Part shown: positions 1 to 6,637 of the stretch, piece by piece
Numbering within the stretch: position 1 is the first letter of the stretch
Layout of the letters: the number at the start of each line of letters is the position of its first letter
Source: Pseudomonadota bacterium
GTDB lineage: Bacteria > Pseudomonadota > Alphaproteobacteria > Micavibrionales > Micavibrionaceae
Length of the DNA: 11,062 nucleotides
Direction of reading: 5' to 3'
Assembly (NCBI GenBank): GCA_016198545.1
Contig: JACQIJ010000001.1
Location: 1-11,062 of the forward strand
Made by a program: the position numbers and the translations under genes
The notes under the pieces: generated by a model
Told to the model about the DNA's origin: nothing
The model's input: the letters and a program-made list of their open reading frames with translations, nothing else
The model's database searches: none

Positions 1-19
1 AAAATATATTTTTCATAAT

Positions 20-33
20 TAGATTCGAATCTA
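20..33. repeat. 14-bp perfect palindrome after the glycosyltransferase gene
   Basis: TAGATTCGAATCTA is a perfect 14-base palindrome lying 8 bases beyond the stop codon of the glycosyltransferase gene. On the minus strand an A/T-rich run follows it. As RNA it could fold to a 5-bp stem with a TCGA loop, which is weak for an intrinsic terminator because the stem has little GC. It could instead be a protein-binding site. The window edge hides what lies beyond. Confidence 0.3.
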
Positions 34-41
34 TCAGAAAA

Positions 42-1112
42 TCAGGCTACTGAGACAAGGTTTTCGCGCGATAGAATGTTATGATAAAAATCGAGATAGG
101 CGGAAACTGTGTTTTCCTTAGTAAATTCATCAAGATAACGCAGGTATCCCTTCTCCGCCAGCCGCTCGGCAAGGACCAGGTCGGTCAGCAGCCGCCGCGC
201 CGCCGCCGCAAAGGCCCCCGTATCGTCGACAGGAAACAGCAGACCATCCTCCCCGTCACGGACATACTGGCGCGGGCCGTCCGCTGCGCTGGCGATGAAG
301 GGCCGTTTTTGCGCCCAGGCCTGCACGAAAACGGTTCCGAACGGTTCGTACCGGGAGGGGAATACGCATATGTCCGCCGCCTGCAGCAATGCCGCGCGGT
401 CGTCGCGCCAGCCGAGAAAACGCACCCGGTCGGCCACGCCGTTATCGCGCGCCCGGCTTTCAAGATCGTTCCGCAGCGGCCCTTCGCCTGCAACCCAGAA
501 ATAGACGCCGGGCAGGTCCGGCAACGCGTCAATGACGACATCGATCGCCTTGCTTTGATGCAGGCGCGACAGGGCCAGCAGCACGGGTGCGTTTTCCGGG
601 GTATCCAGCGCAGCGCGTCTTACGGGCCGGGCCGGTTTTTCCGTTTCCGCAAAATTGTTGATGTGCCGGACATTCTCCTCTTTTACGCCTTGGCGTATCA
701 GGAAAACACGGATGTCTGGCGTAATCGTCGTGAAGAAATCAGTGTGGTGAAAATGCTTCAGTTTGTAATATCCGCCCAGGCGCGATACGACCAGATAGCG
801 GGGAATGCCCGTATCCGCCTTCCATTTCGGCGTTTTCTGCGCGGCGCGCGACATCCATGTCTGGACGATATGCGGCTGGAAATCCCTGATGATTTTTTTC
901 ACCCTCAATGTCGTATAAACATCGAGAACGCCACCGAACGGCAGTTCATGAACTTTCAATCCAGCCTTCGAAAGTTGCATCACGCGCAGGGGATTCGGGC
1001 GCGTAACAATTTCAATCTGCTCCCCCGCATCATGCAGCGCAAGGCACATATCGACGAAGGCCGTTTCCGCCCCGCCATGCTGCGCACCCGCCATGACCTG
1101 AAGAATTTTCAC
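42..1112 (-). CDS. Family GT4 glycosyltransferase (glycogen synthase/WaaG-like fold)
   Basis: This is a 356-residue GT-B glycosyltransferase, the usual length for GT4 enzymes. Such enzymes transfer a sugar from a nucleotide-sugar donor to an envelope glycan or lipid at the inner face of the cytoplasmic membrane. The N-terminal Rossmann half opens with KILQVMAGAQHGGAE (residues 2-16), with the usual Gly-rich acceptor-side loop. The donor half has ALSRLHQSKAIDVVIDAL (180-197), VAGEGPLRNDL (207-217), VRFLGWRDD (230-238) and SRYEPFGTVFVQAWA (253-267). The E-x7-E motif reads E256-x7-Q264, so the second acidic residue is replaced by Gln. The start is GTG at 1112; it is needed to include the first beta strand, although no good Shine-Dalgarno precedes it. 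It begins 30 bases after the stop of the exported-protein gene, so co-transcription is likely. The sugar and acceptor cannot be told from sequence; LPS core or another surface glycan is inferred. Confidence 0.9.
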   Translation of the reverse strand: MKILQVMAGAQHGGAETAFVDMCLALHDAGEQIEIVTRPNPLRVMQLSKAGLKVHELPFGGVLDVYTTLRVKKIIRDFQPHIVQTWMSRAAQKTPKWKADTGIPRYLVVSRLGGYYKLKHFHHTDFFTTITPDIRVFLIRQGVKEENVRHINNFAETEKPARPVRRAALDTPENAPVLLALSRLHQSKAIDVVIDALPDLPGVYFWVAGEGPLRNDLESRARDNGVADRVRFLGWRDDRAALLQAADICVFPSRYEPFGTVFVQAWAQKRPFIASAADGPRQYVRDGEDGLLFPVDDTGAFAAAARRLLTDLVLAERLAEKGYLRYLDEFTKENTVSAYLDFYHNILSRENLVSVA

Positions 1113-1142
1113 GGGCGGAATCCGGGACGGAAGATGGAAAAT

Positions 1143-1862
1143 TCACTCGGCCTTGTCACCGTTTTTATCTTCGGGCTTTTCTTCTTTTTTCGTTTCTTCC
1201 GCAGGCTCAGCGGCCGGCTTTTCCTCAACGGCATCGCCCAGCATGGGCCATTTAATGCCGTTAAGAAGCGACACGACCATAGGCTCCGATTTATCCAGCG
1301 ACGTCATAAGATACTGACAGGATTCAGGCGTCGTGATGACCTGCTTTTCGCCCAGCGCTTTATCGGATTCCTCCGCCGCATCGTCAATAAGGCTAAGATA
1401 GGCGCGCACTTTTTTCTCATCGGGAAAGGACGATTTTTTAATCGAATCTTCCAGATTCTTTTCGTCTTCCTTCAGCAAAGGCGCAACTGTTTTGTCCCAC
1501 GCGGAAAAACGCTTCGTCATGGCATCCTCCATGTCCGCATTGGCATCCCCGCATCTTTTCACGGCATCGCCGATGTCATGTTTCATGATTTTTATGGCGC
1601 GGATAATTCCGAAATTCCCCCTGATACGCCCCATATTCACGGTCTGCTCTTCATTGAACGATTCTCCGAGTTCGCTGGTCGCCGCCTTAATTTTCTCCTT
1701 ATAGTCGCTGCGCACCTTTGCGGCGGCGTCTTCCGCCGCCTTTTCGTTTTCGGCGACGGCCGCAGCGGGCTTGTCCTTTTCTTCGGCGTAAACCGCAACC
1801 GGGCCGTATGACGCAAAAAGCGCGGCCAGAAAAACAAACGTTAATATCCCTGTCTTTTTCAT
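1143..1862 (-). CDS. Exported helical protein of unknown function
   Basis: I do not recognise this 239-residue protein. Residues 1-26 form a Sec signal peptide: MKK, a hydrophobic stretch GILTFVFLAALFA, then a cleavage site near AVYA|EE. A charged Ala/Glu/Lys-rich linker (27-60) follows. The predicted helical body (about 61-208) contains RGNFGIIRAIKIMKHDIGDAV (within 81-101), and its two cysteines, C104 and C182, could form a periplasmic disulfide. The tail (211-239) is low-complexity Glu/Lys/Pro. I chose ATG 1862 because it starts the signal peptide and has GGGAAAGGG just upstream. The frame is open further to a TTG at 1901 and an ATG at 1892, but those would put polar residues before the signal peptide. 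The gene lies directly upstream of the glycosyltransferase on the same strand and 62 bases downstream of a strong terminator, so its expression may be attenuated. A periplasmic role is inferred only from the signal peptide. Confidence 0.75.
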   Translation of the reverse strand: MKKTGILTFVFLAALFASYGPVAVYAEEKDKPAAAVAENEKAAEDAAAKVRSDYKEKIKAATSELGESFNEEQTVNMGRIRGNFGIIRAIKIMKHDIGDAVKRCGDANADMEDAMTKRFSAWDKTVAPLLKEDEKNLEDSIKKSSFPDEKKVRAYLSLIDDAAEESDKALGEKQVITTPESCQYLMTSLDKSEPMVVSLLNGIKWPMLGDAVEEKPAAEPAEETKKEEKPEDKNGDKAE

Positions 1863-1899
1863 GAAAAACCCTTTCCCGGTTGAAGCCGACATTACACGC

Positions 1900-1918
1900 A
1901 ATAATAATTAGCATTCGC
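1900..1918 (-). promoter_or_regulatory. Weak Fur-box-like site upstream of the exported-protein gene
   Basis: On the minus strand AATGCTAATTATTATT (1915-1900) matches 13 of 16 positions of the classical Fur-box core AATGATAATCATTATC, and about 14 of 19 over the full box. It lies 38 bases upstream of the ATG at 1862, between the terminator and the gene. A/T-rich DNA gives such matches by chance, and many alphaproteobacteria use Irr/RirA rather than classical Fur. I found no convincing -35/-10 pair beside it. Confidence 0.2.
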
Positions 1919-1924
1919 GGAGGC

Positions 1925-1960
1925 AAAAAAAAAGCCGCCGGGCTTACAAAACCCGGCGGC
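1925..1960 (-). terminator. Strong intrinsic terminator, minus strand
   Basis: The perfect 9-bp GC stem GCCGCCGGG (1934-1942) / CCCGGCGGC (1952-1960) has a 9-base loop. On the minus strand it is followed by nine consecutive T residues (1925-1933 are all A on the plus strand). There is no T-run on the other side, so it acts on minus-strand transcription only. It ends whatever is transcribed from the structured region at 1961-2190. It also sits 62 bases before the exported-protein gene, where it could act as an attenuator. Confidence 0.9.
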
Positions 1961-2090
1961 CAAGGGGACAACACGCCCGACTGGTTATCGCCCGGACGCG
2001 GGGCCGTTGTGTTGCGGGGCTGAAAGCCCTGCCCCGGACTGCAGGCGGACGATTCTTAAAAATCCTTCAAACTGCGCAAAAATCCCTGAT
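1925..2090 (-). ncRNA. Candidate structured small RNA or attenuated leader (novel)
   Basis: This gene-free segment lies between the rne terminator and a second, stronger minus-strand terminator. It contains GC-rich inverted repeats. One long stem pairs 1969-1978 (CAACACGCCC) with 2001-2004 plus 2009-2014 (GGGC and GTGTTG) around a 4-base bulge. A hairpin pairs GGGCT (2017-2021) with AGCCC (2025-2029), and an alternative pairs GGGGC (2016-2020) with GCCCC (2031-2035). A TATATA at 2097-2102 on the minus strand could be a -10 box, putting the 5' end near 2090, but no good -35 precedes it. The expected product is about 165 nt. It could be a free small RNA, possibly a divergent 6S-type RNA (same size class, but I did not recognise its conserved bubble). 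It could also be a riboswitch-like leader of the exported-protein/glycosyltransferase operon. I found no known riboswitch motif. Confidence 0.45.
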
Positions 2091-2190
2091 TCCCTGTATA
2101 TAGGTCATCATAACAAAAGCGCCTGAAAGACAGGTAAATAATATGTAAAATTAAAGATTTCCACGGCAGGGAAAGCGCCGCGCTGGCGCG

Positions 2191-2218
2191 AAAAAGGCGG
2201 CACAAAGGCCGCCTTTTT
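2191..2218. terminator. Bidirectional intrinsic terminator after rne
   Basis: AAAAAGGCGGC (2191-2201) and GCCGCCTTTTT (2208-2218) are perfect 11-base inverted repeats around a 6-base loop. The six GC pairs with A/T runs on both flanks can terminate from either side. It lies 24 bases past the RNase E stop codon on the minus strand, so its main job is ending the rne transcript. Confidence 0.85.
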
Positions 2219-2242
2219 CACAATCGTTTGAAGCCAATCGCC

Positions 2243-4783
2243 TTATTTGCCGCTGATCTTGTTCCACCAGCCCTTTTTCTTCTGGCCCGGCGGATCGTTC
2301 AAGACTTCGTAATCACGCGGCGCCGGCGGATGCCTGTCGTTCGACGGCCGCTGATCGCCGTCCCCGGAAAAGCCGACGTTTCCTTCAGCCTCGGGTGCGG
2401 ACAACGACGATGTATTATTATCAGCATCGGACGCGTAATGCTCCCCGGCTTCGCCGGAAGATGCGGTCTCATCCCCGCGATTTTGATGCCTGTCATCGCG
2501 GTTGCGGAATCTGCCGCGCCCGCCGCGACGGCCCCGGCGACGTCTTCCGCCCCGATGTCTGCCACCGGCATCATTGCCGTTATCCCCGTCCTCATCATAA
2601 CGGTGCGACGGTGGCTGTTGCCCGCCGGCATCGCCTTCCTCGTCTGAAGGAGGAGGCGCCTCCGCCTTGTTCTCGCCGTTTTCCCCGGCAGCATCATCTC
2701 CGCGCACCGCGCCGGGAACAGCCCGCAACTGGTCAACCCTGAATCCCGAGGGCGCAAGCGTCTCATCGGCACGTATCATGACCTTGAAACCGTACCGGCG
2801 CTCGATATCCGACAACGCGCCGCGCTTGTTGTTCAGTATATAAATCGCGACCGCATCCGGAACATTCAGCGCCACTTCCGCCGCGCGGCCGCGCCCGCCT
2901 TCTTCTTCCAGAGCGCGCAAAGCCAGAATAGCTGCAGAGTCGGTGGTCCGTACAAAACCGATCCCCTTGCAATGCGGGCAGCGTTCAAACATCGCCTCGG
3001 TCAGGCTGGGATTCAGCCGCTGGCGCGAAAGCTCCAGAAGGCCGAACGACGAAATGCGGCCTACCTGAATACGCGCCCTGTCGGAAGACAGCGCATCACG
3101 CAGACGGTTTTCAACCTTGCGGTTATTACGGCGATCTTCCATATCGATGAAGTCGATAACAATAAGGCCGCCCAAATCGCGCAACCTCAATTGGCGCGCC
3201 AGTTCTTCCGCCGCCTCCAGATTCGTTTTCAGCGCCGTTTCCTCTATATGGCGCTCCCGCGTCGCGCGCCCGGAGTTGACATCGATGGACACCAGGGCCT
3301 CGGTCGGATTGATGACCAGATACCCGCCCGATCTGAGACGCACCGTAGGCTCACCCATCTCGGCGATCTGGCTTTCCACCTGATAGCGGTGGAACAGCGG
3401 CATCTTTTCGTCATCATAGTGATGCACGCGCTTCACGTGCGAAGGTATCATCATTTTCATGTATTCCTTCGCCGTCTTGTATCCCTCCTCGCCCGCAACC
3501 TGGATTTCTTCGATTTCGCTTGCATAGATGTCGCGTATGGATCGGCGGATCAACTGCCCCTCTTCGTGCACAAGGGCGGGAGCGGTCGATTTCAGGGTTA
3601 ATTCGCGGATGCCGTCCCACAGCTTCAAAAGATAATCCAGATCGCGCTTGATCTCAGCCTTTGTGCGCGCAACGCCGGCCGTCCGCATAATGACGGACAT
3701 GCCATCCGGAACGCTCATATCCGAAAGCATCTCGCGCATGCGGCGGCGATCCTCGAAGCTCGCCACCTTGCGGCTGACGCCGCCGGCGCGCTGGCTATTG
3801 GGCATAAGAACGCAATAACGGCCCGGCAGCGACAGATAGGTCGTCACGGCAGCACCCTTGTTGCCGCGCTCTTCCCGCGACACCTGGATCAGCATGATCT
3901 GACCGCGCTTAACGACCTCCTGAATCTTGTAGCGGCGACGCATGGGAAAACGCCCGCCTTCATCCTCTCCGGAATCGCCCCGTTTAACAAAACGGCGGCT
4001 GCGCGCCTCCATATGCCTTCCCCGGCCCCGTCCGCCGCGTCCGTGCCCTCTGCCTCTGCCTCTGCCTCTGCCTCGGCCCCTGCGTCCGCGATATCTGTTG
4101 TCGCGGCCGCCTCCGGCGTCATTCTCGCTATTCCCCGCTTCATCGGAAAAATCGCCATCACCCTCCCCGCGGACATTGCCGTTTACATCGCCGTCCTCAT
4201 GAAACTCGTCATCCGGCAATCCCTGTTCCTGAACCAGGTCTTCGGCTGAAGCATCCGGCGCCATCTCGCCTTCATCAAACGCAGGCGGCACGTTCCCTGC
4301 CTCTATCTCCGTGGCAGACTCTGCGGCAGATACGGCTTCCTGCTGTTTGCCATCGGAACTTTCACCGCCGACTTCGACGATTGCATCTTCTTCAGTATCG
4401 GAAGCATCTTCTTCTTTCTGTTGCGCATCCGCGCCGTCTTCACCCTGCTGCTCAGCCTCGTCTTCGGCTTCTTCCTCGGCGCGGCGCGCTTCCATTTCCG
4501 CCTGCTGTTCTGCGATCAAAGCTTCGCGATCAGCTATCGGGATGCGGAAATAATCCGGATGAATCTCATTGAACGGCAAAAATCCGTGGCGGTTTCCGCC
4601 GAAATTCACGAAAGCAGCCTGCAGCGAGGGCTCGACCCTCGTCACCTTGGCCAGAAATATGCTTCCCTTCAGTTGCTTTCGTACCTTGCTTTCATAATCG
4701 TAATCGATCAGCCTGTTTCCATCTACGACGGCAACCCGGGTTTCTTCCAGATGGGTTGCGTCAATCAGCATTCTTTTTGTCAT
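2243..4783 (-). CDS. rne: Ribonuclease E, alphaproteobacterial type with split S1 domain
   Basis: This endoribonuclease starts mRNA decay and processes rRNA/tRNA, and scaffolds the RNA degradosome. It has 846 residues. The S1 domain begins at about 35-85, is broken by an insertion of about 198 residues relative to E. coli, and resumes at about 286 (VVKRGQIMLIQVSREERGNKG region). The insertion is Glu/Asp/Gln-rich at about 88-225 and Arg-Gly-rich at 230-256. Catalytic Mg ligands are D501 in SIDVNSGR and D544 in IDFIDM; the zinc-link cysteines C602 and C605 are in CPHCKG. All keep E. coli spacing (D303, D346, C404, C407). The tail (about 695-846) is disordered, with a second Arg-rich patch at 741-760. 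It ends in KKKGWWNK (835-842), which matches the GWW PNPase-binding motif known from Caulobacter. No membrane segment is visible. ATG 4783 has GGAGA upstream at a good distance. The gene follows a roughly 390-base leader region and ends at a strong terminator. Confidence 0.97.
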   Translation of the reverse strand: MTKRMLIDATHLEETRVAVVDGNRLIDYDYESKVRKQLKGSIFLAKVTRVEPSLQAAFVNFGGNRHGFLPFNEIHPDYFRIPIADREALIAEQQAEMEARRAEEEAEDEAEQQGEDGADAQQKEEDASDTEEDAIVEVGGESSDGKQQEAVSAAESATEIEAGNVPPAFDEGEMAPDASAEDLVQEQGLPDDEFHEDGDVNGNVRGEGDGDFSDEAGNSENDAGGGRDNRYRGRRGRGRGRGRGRGHGRGGRGRGRHMEARSRRFVKRGDSGEDEGGRFPMRRRYKIQEVVKRGQIMLIQVSREERGNKGAAVTTYLSLPGRYCVLMPNSQRAGGVSRKVASFEDRRRMREMLSDMSVPDGMSVIMRTAGVARTKAEIKRDLDYLLKLWDGIRELTLKSTAPALVHEEGQLIRRSIRDIYASEIEEIQVAGEEGYKTAKEYMKMMIPSHVKRVHHYDDEKMPLFHRYQVESQIAEMGEPTVRLRSGGYLVINPTEALVSIDVNSGRATRERHIEETALKTNLEAAEELARQLRLRDLGGLIVIDFIDMEDRRNNRKVENRLRDALSSDRARIQVGRISSFGLLELSRQRLNPSLTEAMFERCPHCKGIGFVRTTDSAAILALRALEEEGGRGRAAEVALNVPDAVAIYILNNKRGALSDIERRYGFKVMIRADETLAPSGFRVDQLRAVPGAVRGDDAAGENGENKAEAPPPSDEEGDAGGQQPPSHRYDEDGDNGNDAGGRHRGGRRRRGRRGGRGRFRNRDDRHQNRGDETASSGEAGEHYASDADNNTSSLSAPEAEGNVGFSGDGDQRPSNDRHPPAPRDYEVLNDPPGQKKKGWWNKISGK
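4051..4074 (-). repeat. Four tandem copies of a 6-base unit within rne
   Basis: The plus strand reads TGCCTC four times in a row, preceded by one imperfect copy. On the coding strand the unit contributes alternating Arg and Gly codons to the RG tract (residues 230-256), partly with AGA, an otherwise uncommon Arg codon here. Because the unit is two codons long, slippage would change tract length without breaking the frame. Confidence 0.9.
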
Positions 4784-5171
4784 TTATGTTCTCCAAAAAT
4801 CCATACGCGCCCCTGCAAACGCTGCCCGCAAGCGATGGCGCGGGAAACAGCGGCGCAAGGCGCAAATTAACGTCCTTACTTCTTTTTTATGTGATGGCGC
4901 GTGGATGATGCCCACAACGGTCCGGAAAGAATCGAACAGTCCCCATGCCAGCAGAAGCAACCCCCTCGGGGGGCTCCTTACCGTTACGACTGGCGAAACC
5001 TTTCAAACTTGTTCAGTCCCAACCGTTATTGCACAACCGCAACGGATCGCTATGGGGGGTACATTACAGCCGGATGACGCCCCCAGCAACAAAAAAATAA
5101 AGTTCTTTTGATTTCAGCGGCTTCACCCATTATCATGAAGCCTGTAAACTACGGATTTTGAATGGAGAAGC
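4784..5171. promoter_or_regulatory. Divergent rne/amidase intergenic region with structured rne leader
   Basis: I see no convincing gene in these 388 bases. The minus strand carries the rne leader, ending in the GGAGA Shine-Dalgarno sequence before the ATG at 4783. Visible inverted repeats are CCCGC (4825-4829) / GCGGG (4840-4844); AGC-CCCC (4956-4958, 4961-4964) / GGGG-GCT (4969-4975), with a CGAG loop on the minus strand; and GGGGG (within 5054-5059) / CCCCC (5080-5084). The G- and C-runs of the last two could pair with each other instead, giving alternative folds. E. coli rne is autoregulated through hairpins in a long leader; similar control here is inferred. A minus-strand promoter TTGCTG-17-TAATGT, overlapping the 5054-5090 area, is only a weak match. 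The amidase promoter is listed separately. Confidence 0.5.
5108..5136 (+). promoter_or_regulatory. Sigma70-type promoter for the amidase gene
   Basis: TTGATT (5108-5113) and TATCAT (5131-5136) are separated by 17 bases. They match 4 of 6 and 5 of 6 positions of the -35 and -10 consensus. The start of transcription would be near 5143, leaving a leader of about 29 bases that contains the GGAG ribosome binding site (5164-5167). Confidence 0.6.
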
Positions 5172-6503
5172 ATGAGCGCAAGACTATCGCATACAGCCCG
5201 CCACTTCGCCTTTTTTGTCATGGCGATGATTCTTTTTTGCGTAATTTCCGCCCCGGCGCGAGCCCTTACCGTCGATAATATCCGCTTCGGCACGCACCCG
5301 GATAAAACCAGGATGGTCTTGGAACTGAGCGAAAAAGTTGATTTTCGCGTCTTTACCCTGTCGAACCCCTGGCGTCTTGTCATAGACATGCCTGCATTCG
5401 GATGGGACGTCAGTGCGGTCAGCACCCCTGTGCAATCGGGCGTCTCCAGCATAAGACAGGGACCTCTGCAACCCGGCATTTCGCGCATCGTTATCGATAT
5501 GGATAAACCGGCCGACATCAAGGCTGTTTTCTTCATGCCCCGCGACGGCAACCTGCCGGACAGGCTCGTCGTCGATTTCAATACGGTATCGACCGATACC
5601 TACAATCAGCAGCAACGCAAAGTATACGGGCGGCTGGTTATCAATGATGAAAATGCGACCGATACGAAAAGCCGGCTTGTCGCTTCTGTAAAAGAGTCCG
5701 CGCCGCTTCAGGCCGGTATCCCTGCGTCCAAACCGGCAGCCACGCCGGCCGTATCGCCGGGCGGCCTGATCATCCCGCAAAAAAAACCGCCGGAACTTTC
5801 ATTCGAAAAACCGCTGATCATCATTGATGCCGGACACGGCGGCGTGGATCCCGGCGCCGTCGGGGCTCATGGGCTCAATGAAAAGAATATTACCCTTTCC
5901 ATGGCCAAGGAATTGAAGCGGCAGCTTGAAAACTCCGGCCGCTACCGCGTGATGATGACCCGCGACCGCGATGCTTACCTGCGCCTGTACCAGCGCATTG
6001 ATTTCGCGCGCCGCAACAAAGGGGATTTGTTTATTTCCCTTCATGCCGATTCAATAGACAAAAAAGGCGTTCATGGCGCATCGGTCTACACGTTGTCGGA
6101 AAATGCCTCGGACGCGCAGACGGAAAGACTGGCCATGCGCGAAAACCGCGCCGACCTGATAGCGGGCGTGGATCTGAGCGCGGAGGATGAAGTCGTCGTC
6201 AATATTCTTGTCGACCTGACAATGCGCGACACGATGAACCAATCGAAATTCTTCGCTAACACGGTCGTGGATATTCTCGATCATAACGGCATAGACATAT
6301 TGGATAATCCCCACCGCTATGCTGGGTTCGCCGTCCTAAAGGCGCCGGATATCCCGTCCATTCTGATAGAGATGGGCTTTATGTCCAATGGCGCGGAGAG
6401 CAAGATGCTGGCAAATCCGGGTTTTCAGCAAAAAATGGCCCGCGCCCTGATGGACAGTCTTGATATCTATTTTGACCGCGTCCGCCGCAACGGCAGAACA
6501 TAA
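5172..6503 (+). CDS. N-acetylmuramoyl-L-alanine amidase, AMIN + Amidase_3 (AmiC-like)
   Basis: This periplasmic zinc enzyme cleaves the amide between N-acetylmuramic acid and the peptide stem, chiefly to split septal peptidoglycan. It has 443 residues. A signal peptide (about 1-31, FFVMAMILFCVISAPARA) is followed by an AMIN domain (about 32-137, LTVDNIRFGTHPDKTRMVLEL onward) that would target it to septum or peptidoglycan. A Pro/Ala/Lys linker (about 140-210) leads to the Amidase_3 domain (213-436). Zinc ligands are H222 in DAGHGG, E237 in GLNEKNI and H291 in SLHAD; the catalytic Glu is E400 in ILIEMGFMSN. The segment at about 312-356 (ERLAMRENRADLIAGV and the following helix) corresponds to the autoinhibitory insertion of amidases activated by LytM/EnvC-type proteins, so an activator encoded elsewhere is expected. 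The start is ATG 5172 with GGAG 4 bases upstream. It is divergent from rne. I do not see mrcA downstream. Confidence 0.95.
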   Translation: MSARLSHTARHFAFFVMAMILFCVISAPARALTVDNIRFGTHPDKTRMVLELSEKVDFRVFTLSNPWRLVIDMPAFGWDVSAVSTPVQSGVSSIRQGPLQPGISRIVIDMDKPADIKAVFFMPRDGNLPDRLVVDFNTVSTDTYNQQQRKVYGRLVINDENATDTKSRLVASVKESAPLQAGIPASKPAATPAVSPGGLIIPQKKPPELSFEKPLIIIDAGHGGVDPGAVGAHGLNEKNITLSMAKELKRQLENSGRYRVMMTRDRDAYLRLYQRIDFARRNKGDLFISLHADSIDKKGVHGASVYTLSENASDAQTERLAMRENRADLIAGVDLSAEDEVVVNILVDLTMRDTMNQSKFFANTVVDILDHNGIDILDNPHRYAGFAVLKAPDIPSILIEMGFMSNGAESKMLANPGFQQKMARALMDSLDIYFDRVRRNGRT

Positions 6504-6637
6504 GTTTCAGGCTGGGTTTCCGTCATTTTGAATTATGTCTTCGGTTGTTAATCATTCATTAATATGCAGATGCTACCCTGCGGCAGCGTATTCGTGTATT
6601 TTGGCTAAAAAAACATCAAAAATAGAAGGAGGATATT
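6504..6637 (+). promoter_or_regulatory. A/T-rich gap ahead of the small-protein gene
   Basis: The gap between the amidase stop and the small gene has no hairpin with a T-run, so no clear amidase terminator. A weak promoter TTGAAT (6528-6533), 16 bases, AATCAT (6550-6555) could serve the small gene. Read-through from the amidase is equally possible. Confidence 0.25.
6626..6632 (+). promoter_or_regulatory. Ideal Shine-Dalgarno sequence for the 53-residue small protein
   Basis: AAGGAGG is a full anti-16S match, 5 bases before the ATG at 6638. It is the best ribosome binding site in the window and is the main reason to call the short gene that follows. Confidence 0.8.

Noticed and set aside
81..1811. 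A 576-codon open frame on the plus strand
   Set aside because: It runs antisense to two well-supported genes, spans both, is Arg/His/Phe-rich with no recognisable domain, and exists because of codon bias on the other strand.
1934..2035. Known RNA families (SRP RNA, tmRNA, tRNA, TPP or cobalamin riboswitch) in the structured segment
   Set aside because: I looked for their conserved cores (for example the SRP tetraloop region, CTGAGA, the B12 box) and did not find them. A 6S-type RNA was neither recognised nor excluded.
4905..5111. A 68-codon plus-strand frame in the rne/amidase intergenic region
   Set aside because: It has no Shine-Dalgarno, ends in the amidase promoter region, and its composition is unlike the real genes. 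It overlaps the structured rne leader.
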